This document shows positions 1-6,126 of a stretch of DNA of 23,771 nt, one piece after another. Location of the stretch: contig JAUCGD010000035.1 in NCBI GenBank assembly GCA_030377945.1, forward strand, positions 1 to 23,771. The letters are read 5' to 3'. Origin of the DNA: Desulfobacterales bacterium HSG17. GTDB taxonomy: Bacteria > Desulfobacterota > Desulfobacteria > Desulfobacterales > Desulfococcaceae. A program made the translations under genes and the position numbers. Within the stretch, counting starts at the first letter, position 1, and each line of letters opens with the position of its first letter. A model generated the notes under the pieces. It did no database searches, was not told where the DNA came from, and was given only the letters and a program-made list of their open reading frames with translations.

Positions 1-31
1 CTGAATAAATAATAAAATATGACTTTAACAG

Positions 32-79
32 CAGGCTTTAGCCTGGTTCAGCTTGTAGCCTGGAGCTTTAGCTCCAGGC
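32..79. repeat. Pair of short palindromes with TTTA loops
   Basis: Two perfect hairpins lie 12 bases apart. The first has arms CAGGC and GCCTG (32-36, 41-45) around a TTTA loop. The second has 9-bp arms GCCTGGAGC and GCTCCAGGC (58-66, 71-79), again around TTTA. There is no U-run after either stem, so neither looks like a classical intrinsic terminator. The loop is the same as in the stems of the elements at 1548, 5050, 10031 and 12822 although the stem sequences differ, which suggests a REP-like family. Confidence 0.7.
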
Positions 80-380
80 GGCATGGGTAGATTAATATTT
101 GGCAAATCCCTTAGTAGTTTTTTTAAGACTGTTTAAATAACAAATGTAAAGTTGTCAAGACATTTTAAACTTTTCCCCTTTTCCGGCATTTTAATTTATA
201 ACAAAAGCTGTGCAGGAATAATTTTGCTATAAAAGCTTTGTTATTATATTTTTATTTGATCTAATTGTTAATTTTGTTTATCATAAATATAAATACGAAT
301 ATAAAAAGATTAATCTTGTATAACATGCCAGGTTATTAATAGCAGATTAATAATATTTTAAAAAAAAGATATGGAAAAAA
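80..380. other. AT-rich non-coding leader upstream of the receiver-kinase gene
   Basis: There is no credible ORF, RNA gene or strong promoter consensus in this stretch. It is very AT-rich. A possible -10 (TATAAC, about 319-324) lies after a small palindrome AGATTAATCTT, but I see no good -35 for it. The Shine-Dalgarno sequence before the ATG at 381 is weak (GGA at about 374-376 within an A-run). Confidence 0.4.
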
Positions 381-1586
381 ATGAGTAAACAATCAGGCAA
401 AGTATTGATTGTGGATGATTCCAGATCTACAATCCAGCTTATCAAGGACACCCTGGAACAGAATTATATTACAAAGGTTGCGGTTAGCGGTGAAAAAGCT
501 ATTGAAATAAATAAGTATTTTGATCCGGATGTAATATTGCTGGATGTAGCCCTGCCAGGAATAGACGGTTATGAAGTTTGCAGGAGAATCCGGTCTGAAA
601 GCAGATACCGCTTTACAAAAATCATTATGATTTCAGTGCGTACATTGCTTAATCAACGTCTTGAAGGTTATGCATCGGGCGCTGATGATTATATTGTAAA
701 ACCCTTTGAAACTGAAGAACTTGAGGCCAAAGTCAGGGTATTTAACCGTTTGCGCCATACGGAAAAAGAACTGGACATACTGAACCAGATGCTGGATCAG
801 CAGGTTCGGCTGCGTACCAGTCAGGTTCTGGAAGCAGAAAAAATGGCTGTTATTGGCCGATACACAGCCGGAATAGTACACAATCTAAACAACCCTTTGC
901 AGGCTATCATGGGTAATGCAGAACTTCTTTCTTTTAAATATCCTGAGGATTCCAATGTCATAGCTTTGAGGCAGGCCTCTTCACAGATGAAAAAAATCAT
1001 CAGCACTATCCTGACCACAGGTTATAAGAACAATAGCTCTGAATATACATATGTTGATCTGAATCAGGTACTCAAAGAACAGATAGAACTGCTGAACTCT
1101 AATCCTTTTTACCGGAATCATTGCATTAATATTATAACAAAGCTTGAAACTCTGCCTCTAATAAAAGGTATTTATTACCATTTCAGCCAGAGTTTTGGCA
1201 ATCTTGTTAAAAATGCTGTGGAAGCCATGCATGATTCAAATAAAAAGGAATTGCGTATTACAAGCAGTATTCAGGAAAAATTAATTGTCATTCGGATAGC
1301 TGATACAGGGACAGGTATTGATAATGATCATATGGAAAACATTTTTCATCCTTTTTTTACCACCAAACCCCTGACTGCCGGAAATGGAATACCCACGGGC
1401 ACAGGTCTTGGTCTGGCATCTGCAAAAGAAATGATCGAAGCCTACCAGGGAAATATCCGGATAATTACTGGAAAAGACAAAGGAACCGAATTCATTGTCT
1501 GCCTTCCTGTTAAACCTGAAAAACAAAAGCCCAATGATTCCAATGACGGCCATGGTCATCATTTGGTCCAGCAAGCACGGGAATAA
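381..1586 (+). CDS. Receiver-histidine kinase (response regulator/sensor kinase hybrid)
   Basis: This is a cytoplasmic two-component protein of 401 aa with no membrane segment. Residues 7-120 form a receiver domain with the acidic pair D12/D13, phospho-acceptor D55 and K107. A coiled linker (about 121-150) leads to a HisKA-type domain whose H-box reads GIVHNLNNPL, with H167 the likely autophosphorylation site. The ATPase domain shows the N-box (N278 in LVKNAVEAM), the G1 box DTGTG (308-312) and the G2 box GTGLGLA (340-346). The order receiver then kinase suggests an input receiver phosphorylated by another kinase and modulating kinase activity; the partner is not identifiable. It is convergent with the MFS-acyltransferase gene. 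The last 12 residues (390-401, GHGHHLVQQARE) and the stop codon are encoded by a palindromic repeat element, so the native C-terminus was probably replaced downstream of the ATPase fold. The start is the ATG before the receiver's first strand; its RBS is weak. Confidence 0.93.
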   Translation: MSKQSGKVLIVDDSRSTIQLIKDTLEQNYITKVAVSGEKAIEINKYFDPDVILLDVALPGIDGYEVCRRIRSESRYRFTKIIMISVRTLLNQRLEGYASGADDYIVKPFETEELEAKVRVFNRLRHTEKELDILNQMLDQQVRLRTSQVLEAEKMAVIGRYTAGIVHNLNNPLQAIMGNAELLSFKYPEDSNVIALRQASSQMKKIISTILTTGYKNNSSEYTYVDLNQVLKEQIELLNSNPFYRNHCINIITKLETLPLIKGIYYHFSQSFGNLVKNAVEAMHDSNKKELRITSSIQEKLIVIRIADTGTGIDNDHMENIFHPFFTTKPLTAGNGIPTGTGLGLASAKEMIEAYQGNIRIITGKDKGTEFIVCLPVKPEKQKPNDSNDGHGHHLVQQARE

Positions 1587-1630
1587 ATTCCAGGGCTAGT
1601 TTACTGCCGGGTGAAACGATGAGCATGGCC
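1548..1630. repeat. Palindromic element, copy A (internally deleted)
   Basis: The outer parts match the fuller copy at 12822-12986. The left end runs from GGCC (1548) through ATGGTCATCAT and CAGCAAGCACGGGAATAAATT. The right end runs AGTTTACTGCCGGGTGAAAC, then GAGCATGGCC (ending 1630). The long inner inverted repeat (CTATTTTCTGTCGTCCC and its complement) is missing and the two stems are each reduced to one half. The left part is inside the kinase reading frame and supplies its stop codon (TAA, 1584-1586, within the stem loop). The rest fills the gap between two convergent genes. Confidence 0.75.
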
Positions 1631-1635
1631 AATAT

Positions 1636-3537
1636 TTATTTATATTCCCCTCTTAAATCCTGAACAATACCCTGAAGACTCTCCGCTTTTACCGCTTCTG
1701 GCATAACCGGGTCTCCTGCAACAAGCTCAACTTTTGACCAGAATCTTCTAAAGGGTTTGCTCATGGCAGGTGCATCTTTGCGGCTGAAAAAACTTCCCCA
1801 TAATCCCCTTAAAGCAAGGGGAACTACCTGAACCGGGTTGCGTTGGATTATCCGTTCAATTCCGGGTTTGAATGTATCAATTTCTCCGTCAGAGCTTATC
1901 TTGCCTTCAGGAAATATGCAGATAATTTCACCTTCTTCCAGGGTTTGGGAAATGAGTTCAAATGCTTTTTCAAAGGTTTCCGGGTCATTTTTTCTGGATG
2001 TTATGGGAATAGCTTTTCCTGTTCGGAATATAAAATTTAGTATGGGAAGACGGTAAATAGGTTCAAACATTACAAAGCGTACGGGCCGTCGGCAGGCTCC
2101 TGCAATTAGAAGTCCGTCTATAAAACTGATATGGTTGCACACTAAAACTGCCGGGCCGTCATCAGGAATTTTATCAAGCCCTTTATGGTTTACCCTGTAC
2201 ATGGTGTGGGTAAGCATCCATATGAGAAAACGCACGGTAAATTCAGGTACTACCGTGTAAATATAAATGGCTACCAGGGCATTGAGTATGGCAACTACCA
2301 GGAAAAACTTTGGAATGCTTATTTTCATTATACCAAGAAGGACAATCCCGGTAACTGCTGAAAGAACCATGAATAAGGCATTTAGAATATTGTTTGCTGC
2401 AATAACCCTTGCGCGGTATTTTGCCTGGGTTCGTGTTTGAACAAAGGCATTTAAAGGTACTATGTAAAAACCGCCGAATATGCCGATAAGTACAAGATCA
2501 ATTAATACCCTTAAACTGCCGGGGGTCTGCATAAATGCACCAATTCCCATTAATGTGTCTGTATTCGGAGGATCATAGGCAAGAAAAAGGTCAATGCCGA
2601 AAATGCTCAAACCTATGGAACCGAGAGGCACAAGGCCAAGCTCAACCTTTCGTCCTGAAAGTCTTTCGCACAGCAGGGAACCTGCTCCAATACCTATGGA
2701 AAACATGGTCAGGAGAAGGGTGACAACGCTTTCATTTCCTTTAAGCACAAATTTTGTAAAATTGGGAATCTGGGTCAGGTATGCTGAGCCAAGAAACCAG
2801 AACCATGAGATACCCAGAACTGACAGGAAAACAGAATGAAGATAACGGGCATAACCCACAGTTTTCCATATTTGTGTAAAGGGATTCAGGTTTATTTTTA
2901 TTTCAGGAGACAGTGAAGAGGCTTTGGGAATTTTTATGCTTATCAGCCAGCCGGCCAGGGCAATGGCGCAGACTGTAATTCCTACTCCAAAATCACCGTG
3001 CTGGATTAATATGCCTCCTGCCATTGTACCCAGGAGAATGGAGATAAAAGTGCCCATGCTTACCAGGGCGTTTCCCCCGACAATTTCATCTGGTTTAAGG
3101 TGCTGGGGAATAATGCTGTATTTCAGAGGGCCGAAAAATGTGGACTGGGCACCCATGAGAAAGAGCAGGCATAAAAGCATATATATATTTTTAAGATAAA
3201 ATGCCCCGGCTGCGCCGAGCATTATAATAATTTCCATGATTTTTATCCTGCGTATGAGCATGGATTTTTCATATTTATCAGCAATCTGTCCTGCTGTGGC
3301 TGAAAAAAGGAAAAAAGGCAGGATAAAAAGTCCGGCTGCAATATTCATCAGGGTATTTGAATCAATATCCACCATTGAAGCGCTTTGATAGGCCAGGAGT
3401 ATGAGCAGGGCATTTTTAAAAACATTATCATTAAATGCCCCGAAAAACTGTGTCCAGAAAAACGGGCCAAATCTTTTTGTATTAAGCAAAGCAAACTGAC
3501 CTGTTTCCTGTTTATTATCCTGCACTGTGTTTTCCAT
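1636..3537 (-). CDS. MFS transporter fused to PlsC-type acyltransferase (lysophospholipid transport/reacylation)
   Basis: This 633-aa inner-membrane protein has two parts. Residues 20-435 are an MFS-like permease of about 12 hydrophobic segments, opening with FGPFFWTQFFGAFNDNVFKNAL, typical of the LplT lysophospholipid-flippase family. Residues 445-633 are a glycerolipid acyltransferase with the catalytic H-x4-D motif NHISFID (H469, D474), the substrate-binding FPEG (542-545) and the VVPLALRG strand. In LplT-Aas systems a flippase delivers lysophospholipid to an acyltransferase. This fusion lacks the AMP-binding acyl-ACP synthetase of Aas, so it would have to use pre-formed acyl-ACP or acyl-CoA. 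The name is inferred from domains; the substrate is not proven. The ATG at 3537 has GGAG 8 bases upstream. It follows the sigma54-activator gene by 19 bp on the same strand, so the two are probably co-transcribed. It converges on the kinase gene at 381. Confidence 0.9.
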   Translation of the reverse strand: MENTVQDNKQETGQFALLNTKRFGPFFWTQFFGAFNDNVFKNALLILLAYQSASMVDIDSNTLMNIAAGLFILPFFLFSATAGQIADKYEKSMLIRRIKIMEIIIMLGAAGAFYLKNIYMLLCLLFLMGAQSTFFGPLKYSIIPQHLKPDEIVGGNALVSMGTFISILLGTMAGGILIQHGDFGVGITVCAIALAGWLISIKIPKASSLSPEIKINLNPFTQIWKTVGYARYLHSVFLSVLGISWFWFLGSAYLTQIPNFTKFVLKGNESVVTLLLTMFSIGIGAGSLLCERLSGRKVELGLVPLGSIGLSIFGIDLFLAYDPPNTDTLMGIGAFMQTPGSLRVLIDLVLIGIFGGFYIVPLNAFVQTRTQAKYRARVIAANNILNALFMVLSAVTGIVLLGIMKISIPKFFLVVAILNALVAIYIYTVVPEFTVRFLIWMLTHTMYRVNHKGLDKIPDDGPAVLVCNHISFIDGLLIAGACRRPVRFVMFEPIYRLPILNFIFRTGKAIPITSRKNDPETFEKAFELISQTLEEGEIICIFPEGKISSDGEIDTFKPGIERIIQRNPVQVVPLALRGLWGSFFSRKDAPAMSKPFRRFWSKVELVAGDPVMPEAVKAESLQGIVQDLRGEYK

Positions 3538-3556
3538 TTATTATCTCCATTTGAAA

Positions 3557-5041
3557 TTATTCTTTGGCTTCCTGCCACTGCAATATGTATTTTTTTACTG
3601 TGCGCCTGTCAAGCCCGGTAATATTGGCCACTGCTTCAAATGTTTTATGCTGCTGATGCAAAAGAAAACAATAGCCGGACAAAAGTCTTTGTGCATCCAT
3701 ATTTCCTTTATTAATGGCATCTGTAAGGTGTGAGTTAAGGTCGTTTTTTATTGGGCTGTGATCTCCTTCATAATGCCCTTTAAGAAGAATTCTCCTGACA
3801 CATTGTTCCAGTTCCCGGACATTTCCGGGCCAGAGATATTGTCTGCCAGGTTGTTTAAAGATTACTTTTTCCACCATCTGAACCAGTTCCCTGGACGGTT
3901 CCCCAAGTATTCTTTCAATAGTATGGGCAAGAAGATCGTTCAGTTCTGCTGCGGTTTCCCTGATACGCTGCCTTAAAGGCGGAACAATGATAATATCCGA
4001 GCAGAGCCGGTAGAAAAAATCATCCCGCAATATTTTCTGCTCCCTGAGTTTGTGAAAAGGCCGGTTGGTTGCAGCAATAACCCTGCCTTCAAATCTTCGC
4101 TTTTCATGACTTCCCACAGGGCAGAATGTCCGCTCCTGTATAACCTGGAGCAGCTTGATCTGGATGGGAATGGATACTTCCCCGATTTCATCTAAAAAAA
4201 TAGAACCATAGGGGCTGCACCGGTCAAAAACACCTTTGTAATCTTCAGATGCTCCTGTAAAAGCACCTTTTTTATGACCGAAAAGTTCTGATTCTATTAA
4301 GGTTTCAGGAAATTGAGAAAGATTCAGGGAGACAAAAGACCGGGTAAAGCTTTGGACAAAACATTCTTTTTTTTCATCAAAAGGTATAAAACCGGAACGG
4401 CCCACAGACATTGCAGCAGTTCCTTTTCCTGTCCCGGTTTCTCCAAGGAGCATTAAGGAAAAATCTTCCATCCGGTTCCACAGAAATTCATTGTAAAGCC
4501 CCAGGTTATGGGTAAAAACATTATTCCATAAACTTTTGCGAAGTTTTTTCATGCAGGGGCTGGAACCAACCAGGCTGTGATCTATGAAAAAGAAAGCACG
4601 GCGGAGCTGGTAGGACATGGCAAAATAATGAATGGCAATATCTTTGGAAAAACCTTTATCCTGTAAATAAGATATGGCATCCCTGAAAAAAGGAACCCTG
4701 ACAGATTTTTCCCCTGCTTTAATCTGCCTGGGAATCAGGCGGTCAAACTGCTCAATAAACTGGTGAAAATAATCAAATAAAAAAACAGCTTCCATTATAA
4801 GCCGGTCTTCCCCGGCATATTGATTGATGCTGATTTTGTCTTTTTCTGCAAGACGGTTTACCCGTGTATGTACTTCATGGGTAAGCTTGCTGATCCTGTC
4901 TTTTGTTGAAATATTGGATGAAGAAAGCCCTGCAACTTTAAGGTCAATCTCAACACGTTCATCACTGAACGGGTTTGCAAGGGCTGCGGCTCTTACAAGG
5001 GTGAAGAATTCACGGTCATGGGTGGATAATTTTTTTGTCAT
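3557..5041 (-). CDS. Sigma54-dependent transcriptional activator (bEBP), Fis-type HTH
   Basis: This 494-aa enhancer-binding protein has a AAA+ core with Walker A GETGTGKG (200-207), the sigma54-contacting loop GAFTGA (259-264) and Walker B IFLDE (281-285). It also has ATNRP (sensor I region), RDDFFYRL with candidate arginine fingers, and the WPGNVREL motif. The C-terminus (about 463-490) is a Fis-like helix-turn-helix ending in LDRRTVKKYILQW. The first 190 residues match no receiver, GAF or PAS signature that I recognise. About 20 extra residues sit between Walker A and the strand FVSLNLSQFPETL, compared with NtrC-like proteins. It is probably co-transcribed with the MFS-acyltransferase gene, so membrane-lipid repair may be in its regulon (inference). 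No clear Shine-Dalgarno precedes the ATG, and a truncated palindromic element lies directly upstream (5050-5137), so any promoter must lie in or beyond that repeat. Confidence 0.92.
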   Translation of the reverse strand: MTKKLSTHDREFFTLVRAAALANPFSDERVEIDLKVAGLSSSNISTKDRISKLTHEVHTRVNRLAEKDKISINQYAGEDRLIMEAVFLFDYFHQFIEQFDRLIPRQIKAGEKSVRVPFFRDAISYLQDKGFSKDIAIHYFAMSYQLRRAFFFIDHSLVGSSPCMKKLRKSLWNNVFTHNLGLYNEFLWNRMEDFSLMLLGETGTGKGTAAMSVGRSGFIPFDEKKECFVQSFTRSFVSLNLSQFPETLIESELFGHKKGAFTGASEDYKGVFDRCSPYGSIFLDEIGEVSIPIQIKLLQVIQERTFCPVGSHEKRRFEGRVIAATNRPFHKLREQKILRDDFFYRLCSDIIIVPPLRQRIRETAAELNDLLAHTIERILGEPSRELVQMVEKVIFKQPGRQYLWPGNVRELEQCVRRILLKGHYEGDHSPIKNDLNSHLTDAINKGNMDAQRLLSGYCFLLHQQHKTFEAVANITGLDRRTVKKYILQWQEAKE

Positions 5042-5049
5042 AGGGGGCT

Positions 5050-5137
5050 GCCATTGATTATTGCATTGAAATCCCGGCAGTAAACTGCCGGGCTATTTTC
5101 TGTCGTCCCTCTGGGACTTTAGATGCTTTTATATCAA
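5050..5137. repeat. Palindromic element, copy B (5' half only)
   Basis: It begins with a degenerate end (GCCATTGATTATTG, about 5050-5063). Then comes the stem CCCGGCAG / CTGCCGGG with loop TAAA (5073-5092), one 27-base inner arm (5093-5119) and the spacer (5120-5137). The second inner arm and second stem are absent. The spacer differs by one base from that of the copy at 12822 read on the opposite strand. The truncation point abuts the stop codon of the small ORF at 5141 and the other end abuts the sigma54-activator start. Confidence 0.8.
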
Positions 5138-5140
5138 GAA

Positions 5141-5356
5141 TCATTTTCTTTTTTTCAACTCTTGTAAATATTTTTCAAGCTCATCAATTTCTTCGGGTTT
5201 AAGTCCTTCGAGACGATCTTTTGGTTTCAGCCCTATTAAACGATCTTTAACGCTGAATCTTGACATAACTTTTTCAGATTCAAGTCCTGAAATGTATATA
5301 TTTTCAAATTGTTTTCCATATTCTATAAGTTTTTCAGGGGTTAATTCCTCATCCAT
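5141..5356 (-). CDS. Small hypothetical protein, paralogue of the 5705-5926 product
   Basis: This 71-aa, highly charged, helix-prone protein ends in a Glu/Lys-rich amphipathic segment (GLKPEEIDELEKYLQELKKRK). It contains two KDRLxGLKP-like units (about residues 37-54). It is roughly two thirds identical to the 73-aa product at 5705-5926, and both genes share the leader AGGATATA 5-6 bases before the ATG, which supports this start. From memory, tails with repeated RLxGLxPEE units occur at the C-terminus of Rpn/PD-(D/E)XK transposase-like nucleases in similar genomes. The gene could therefore be a stand-alone small protein or a remnant of such a nuclease; no nuclease residues are present. Function unknown. 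Confidence 0.6.
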   Translation of the reverse strand: MDEELTPEKLIEYGKQFENIYISGLESEKVMSRFSVKDRLIGLKPKDRLEGLKPEEIDELEKYLQELKKRK

Positions 5357-5430
5357 AAGTTTATATCCTGTTCTTTAAATATTTTAGATTAGCCCGTCTA
5401 TTTTTGATCGCTTTTTCAACCAATTTCACT

Positions 5431-5642
5431 GCCCTGAAAGGGCTATATATAATAGCCCAGGGCAACACCCTGGGCATATTGATAATAAACATATTTAGCC
5501 CTGTAAGGGCGTTATATAAAAAATTGCCTTTTGGTGCATTCTGCAAAACTTAGGATATATTGCGCCCTTACAGGGCTAAAACACTATTTGTTGTATTCCC
5601 AGGGCGTTGCCCTGGGCTTTATATATTTTGCCCTTTCAGGGC
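5431..5642. repeat. Nested inverted-repeat cassette of six hairpins
   Basis: Six short palindromes are arranged as a mirror. The outer pair has stems GCCCT/AGGGC (5431-5443 and 5630-5642). The middle pair is GCCCAGGG/CCCTGGGC (5455-5475) and CCCAGGGC/GCCCTGGG (5598-5616). The inner pair again has stems GCCCT/AGGGC (5498-5510 and 5564-5576). The reverse complement of the right half aligns to the left half almost base for base at the stems and diverges in the AT-rich linkers, so this is an inverted duplication of an about 80-bp unit around a centre near 5537. It sits between two paralogous small genes. Confidence 0.85.
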
Positions 5643-5704
5643 AATGAAATCCAAAAATTTGATAAAAAAAATAGTCAAAACAAGTATTTTTAGACACCTC
5701 AATT

Positions 5705-5926
5705 TTAGATGTATTTCTTTTCCTTTAACTCTTTCAAATAATTTTCAAGTTCATCAATTTCTTCGGGTTTAAGGCCTTTGAGACGATCTTCAATTGTGAG
5801 TCCTTTCAAACGGTCTTTAATACTAAATCTTGGCATAATTTCTTCTGGATCCAGCCCTGAAAGGATTATATTCTCTATTAGTTTCCCACATTCCATAATT
5901 TTTTCACGGTCTAATTCCTCATCCAT
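5705..5926 (-). CDS. Small hypothetical protein, paralogue of the 5141-5356 product
   Basis: This 73-aa charged protein shares MDEEL, RFS-KDRL-GL, DRL-GLKPEEIDELE and the Lys-rich tail with its neighbour. Differences are spread along the length, as expected of two copies diverging under some constraint rather than a recent duplication. The AGGATATA leader before the ATG is conserved between the copies. It is divergent from the CHAT gene, about 200 bp away. As for its paralogue, the DRLxGL units recall the C-terminal tail of Rpn-type transposase nucleases, but no catalytic domain is present. It could be an orphaned tail or a real small protein; function unknown. Confidence 0.6.
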   Translation of the reverse strand: MDEELDREKIMECGKLIENIILSGLDPEEIMPRFSIKDRLKGLTIEDRLKGLKPEEIDELENYLKELKEKKYI

Positions 5927-5988
5927 AAAAATATATCCTATTGTTTAAGGTATAGCAGACGGTGCCAGCGGGTTTTTGCTTGTTTTGC

Positions 5989-6017
5989 TTGTTGTTTTTT
6001 CATATGATTTTTAAAAT
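5989..6017 (+). promoter_or_regulatory. Possible sigma70-type promoter for the CHAT-STAND gene
   Basis: A TAAAAT hexamer (6012-6017) lies 17 bases after TTGTTG (5989-5994), in the only non-coding stretch upstream of the gene. The -10 is a good match and the -35 is poor. An alternative is TTGGTT near 6022 with TATCGT 17 bases later. The region is T-rich, so chance matches are likely. Confidence 0.25.
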
Positions 6018-6085
6018 AAAGTTGGTTTTTATAGTAAATTAGCATATCGTTATCGGAAATGCAAATTTTATGTTTTTGATCTTTT

Positions 6086-6118
6086 CTGTTCAATTCTGTT
6101 CAATTCAGTTCAATGGAG
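6086..6118 (+). promoter_or_regulatory. 10-bp direct repeats and RBS fixing the CHAT-STAND start
   Basis: Three near-identical 10-bp units (TTCTGTTCAA, TTCTGTTCAA, TTCAGTTCAA) run directly into GGAG (6115-6118), which is 8 bases before the ATG at 6127. The GGAG decides for 6127 over the upstream in-frame ATG at 6070, whose extra 19 residues would be encoded by the repeats and resemble no domain. Confidence 0.6.
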
Positions 6119-6126
6119 ACCTGATT

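Noticed and set aside
1..380. Riboswitch or small RNA in the AT-rich leader
   Set aside because: Only two short hairpins at 32-79 are visible; no conserved riboswitch core or terminator was recognised.
5431..5642. Possible CRISPR array
   Set aside because: The repeated stems are mirrored, unequally spaced and separated by AT-rich linkers, with no direct-repeat/spacer periodicity and no cas genes.
5361..5772. Short ORFs across the six-hairpin cassette on both strands (for example 5361-5546 minus and 5560-5772 plus)
   Set aside because: They are translations of the palindromic repeat itself and of the antisense of the small gene; no RBS and no recognisable protein.
6070..6126. Upstream ATG start for the CHAT-STAND gene
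   Set aside because: It has no Shine-Dalgarno and its 19 extra residues come from a 10-bp repeat, whereas GGAG stands 8 bases before the ATG at 6127.
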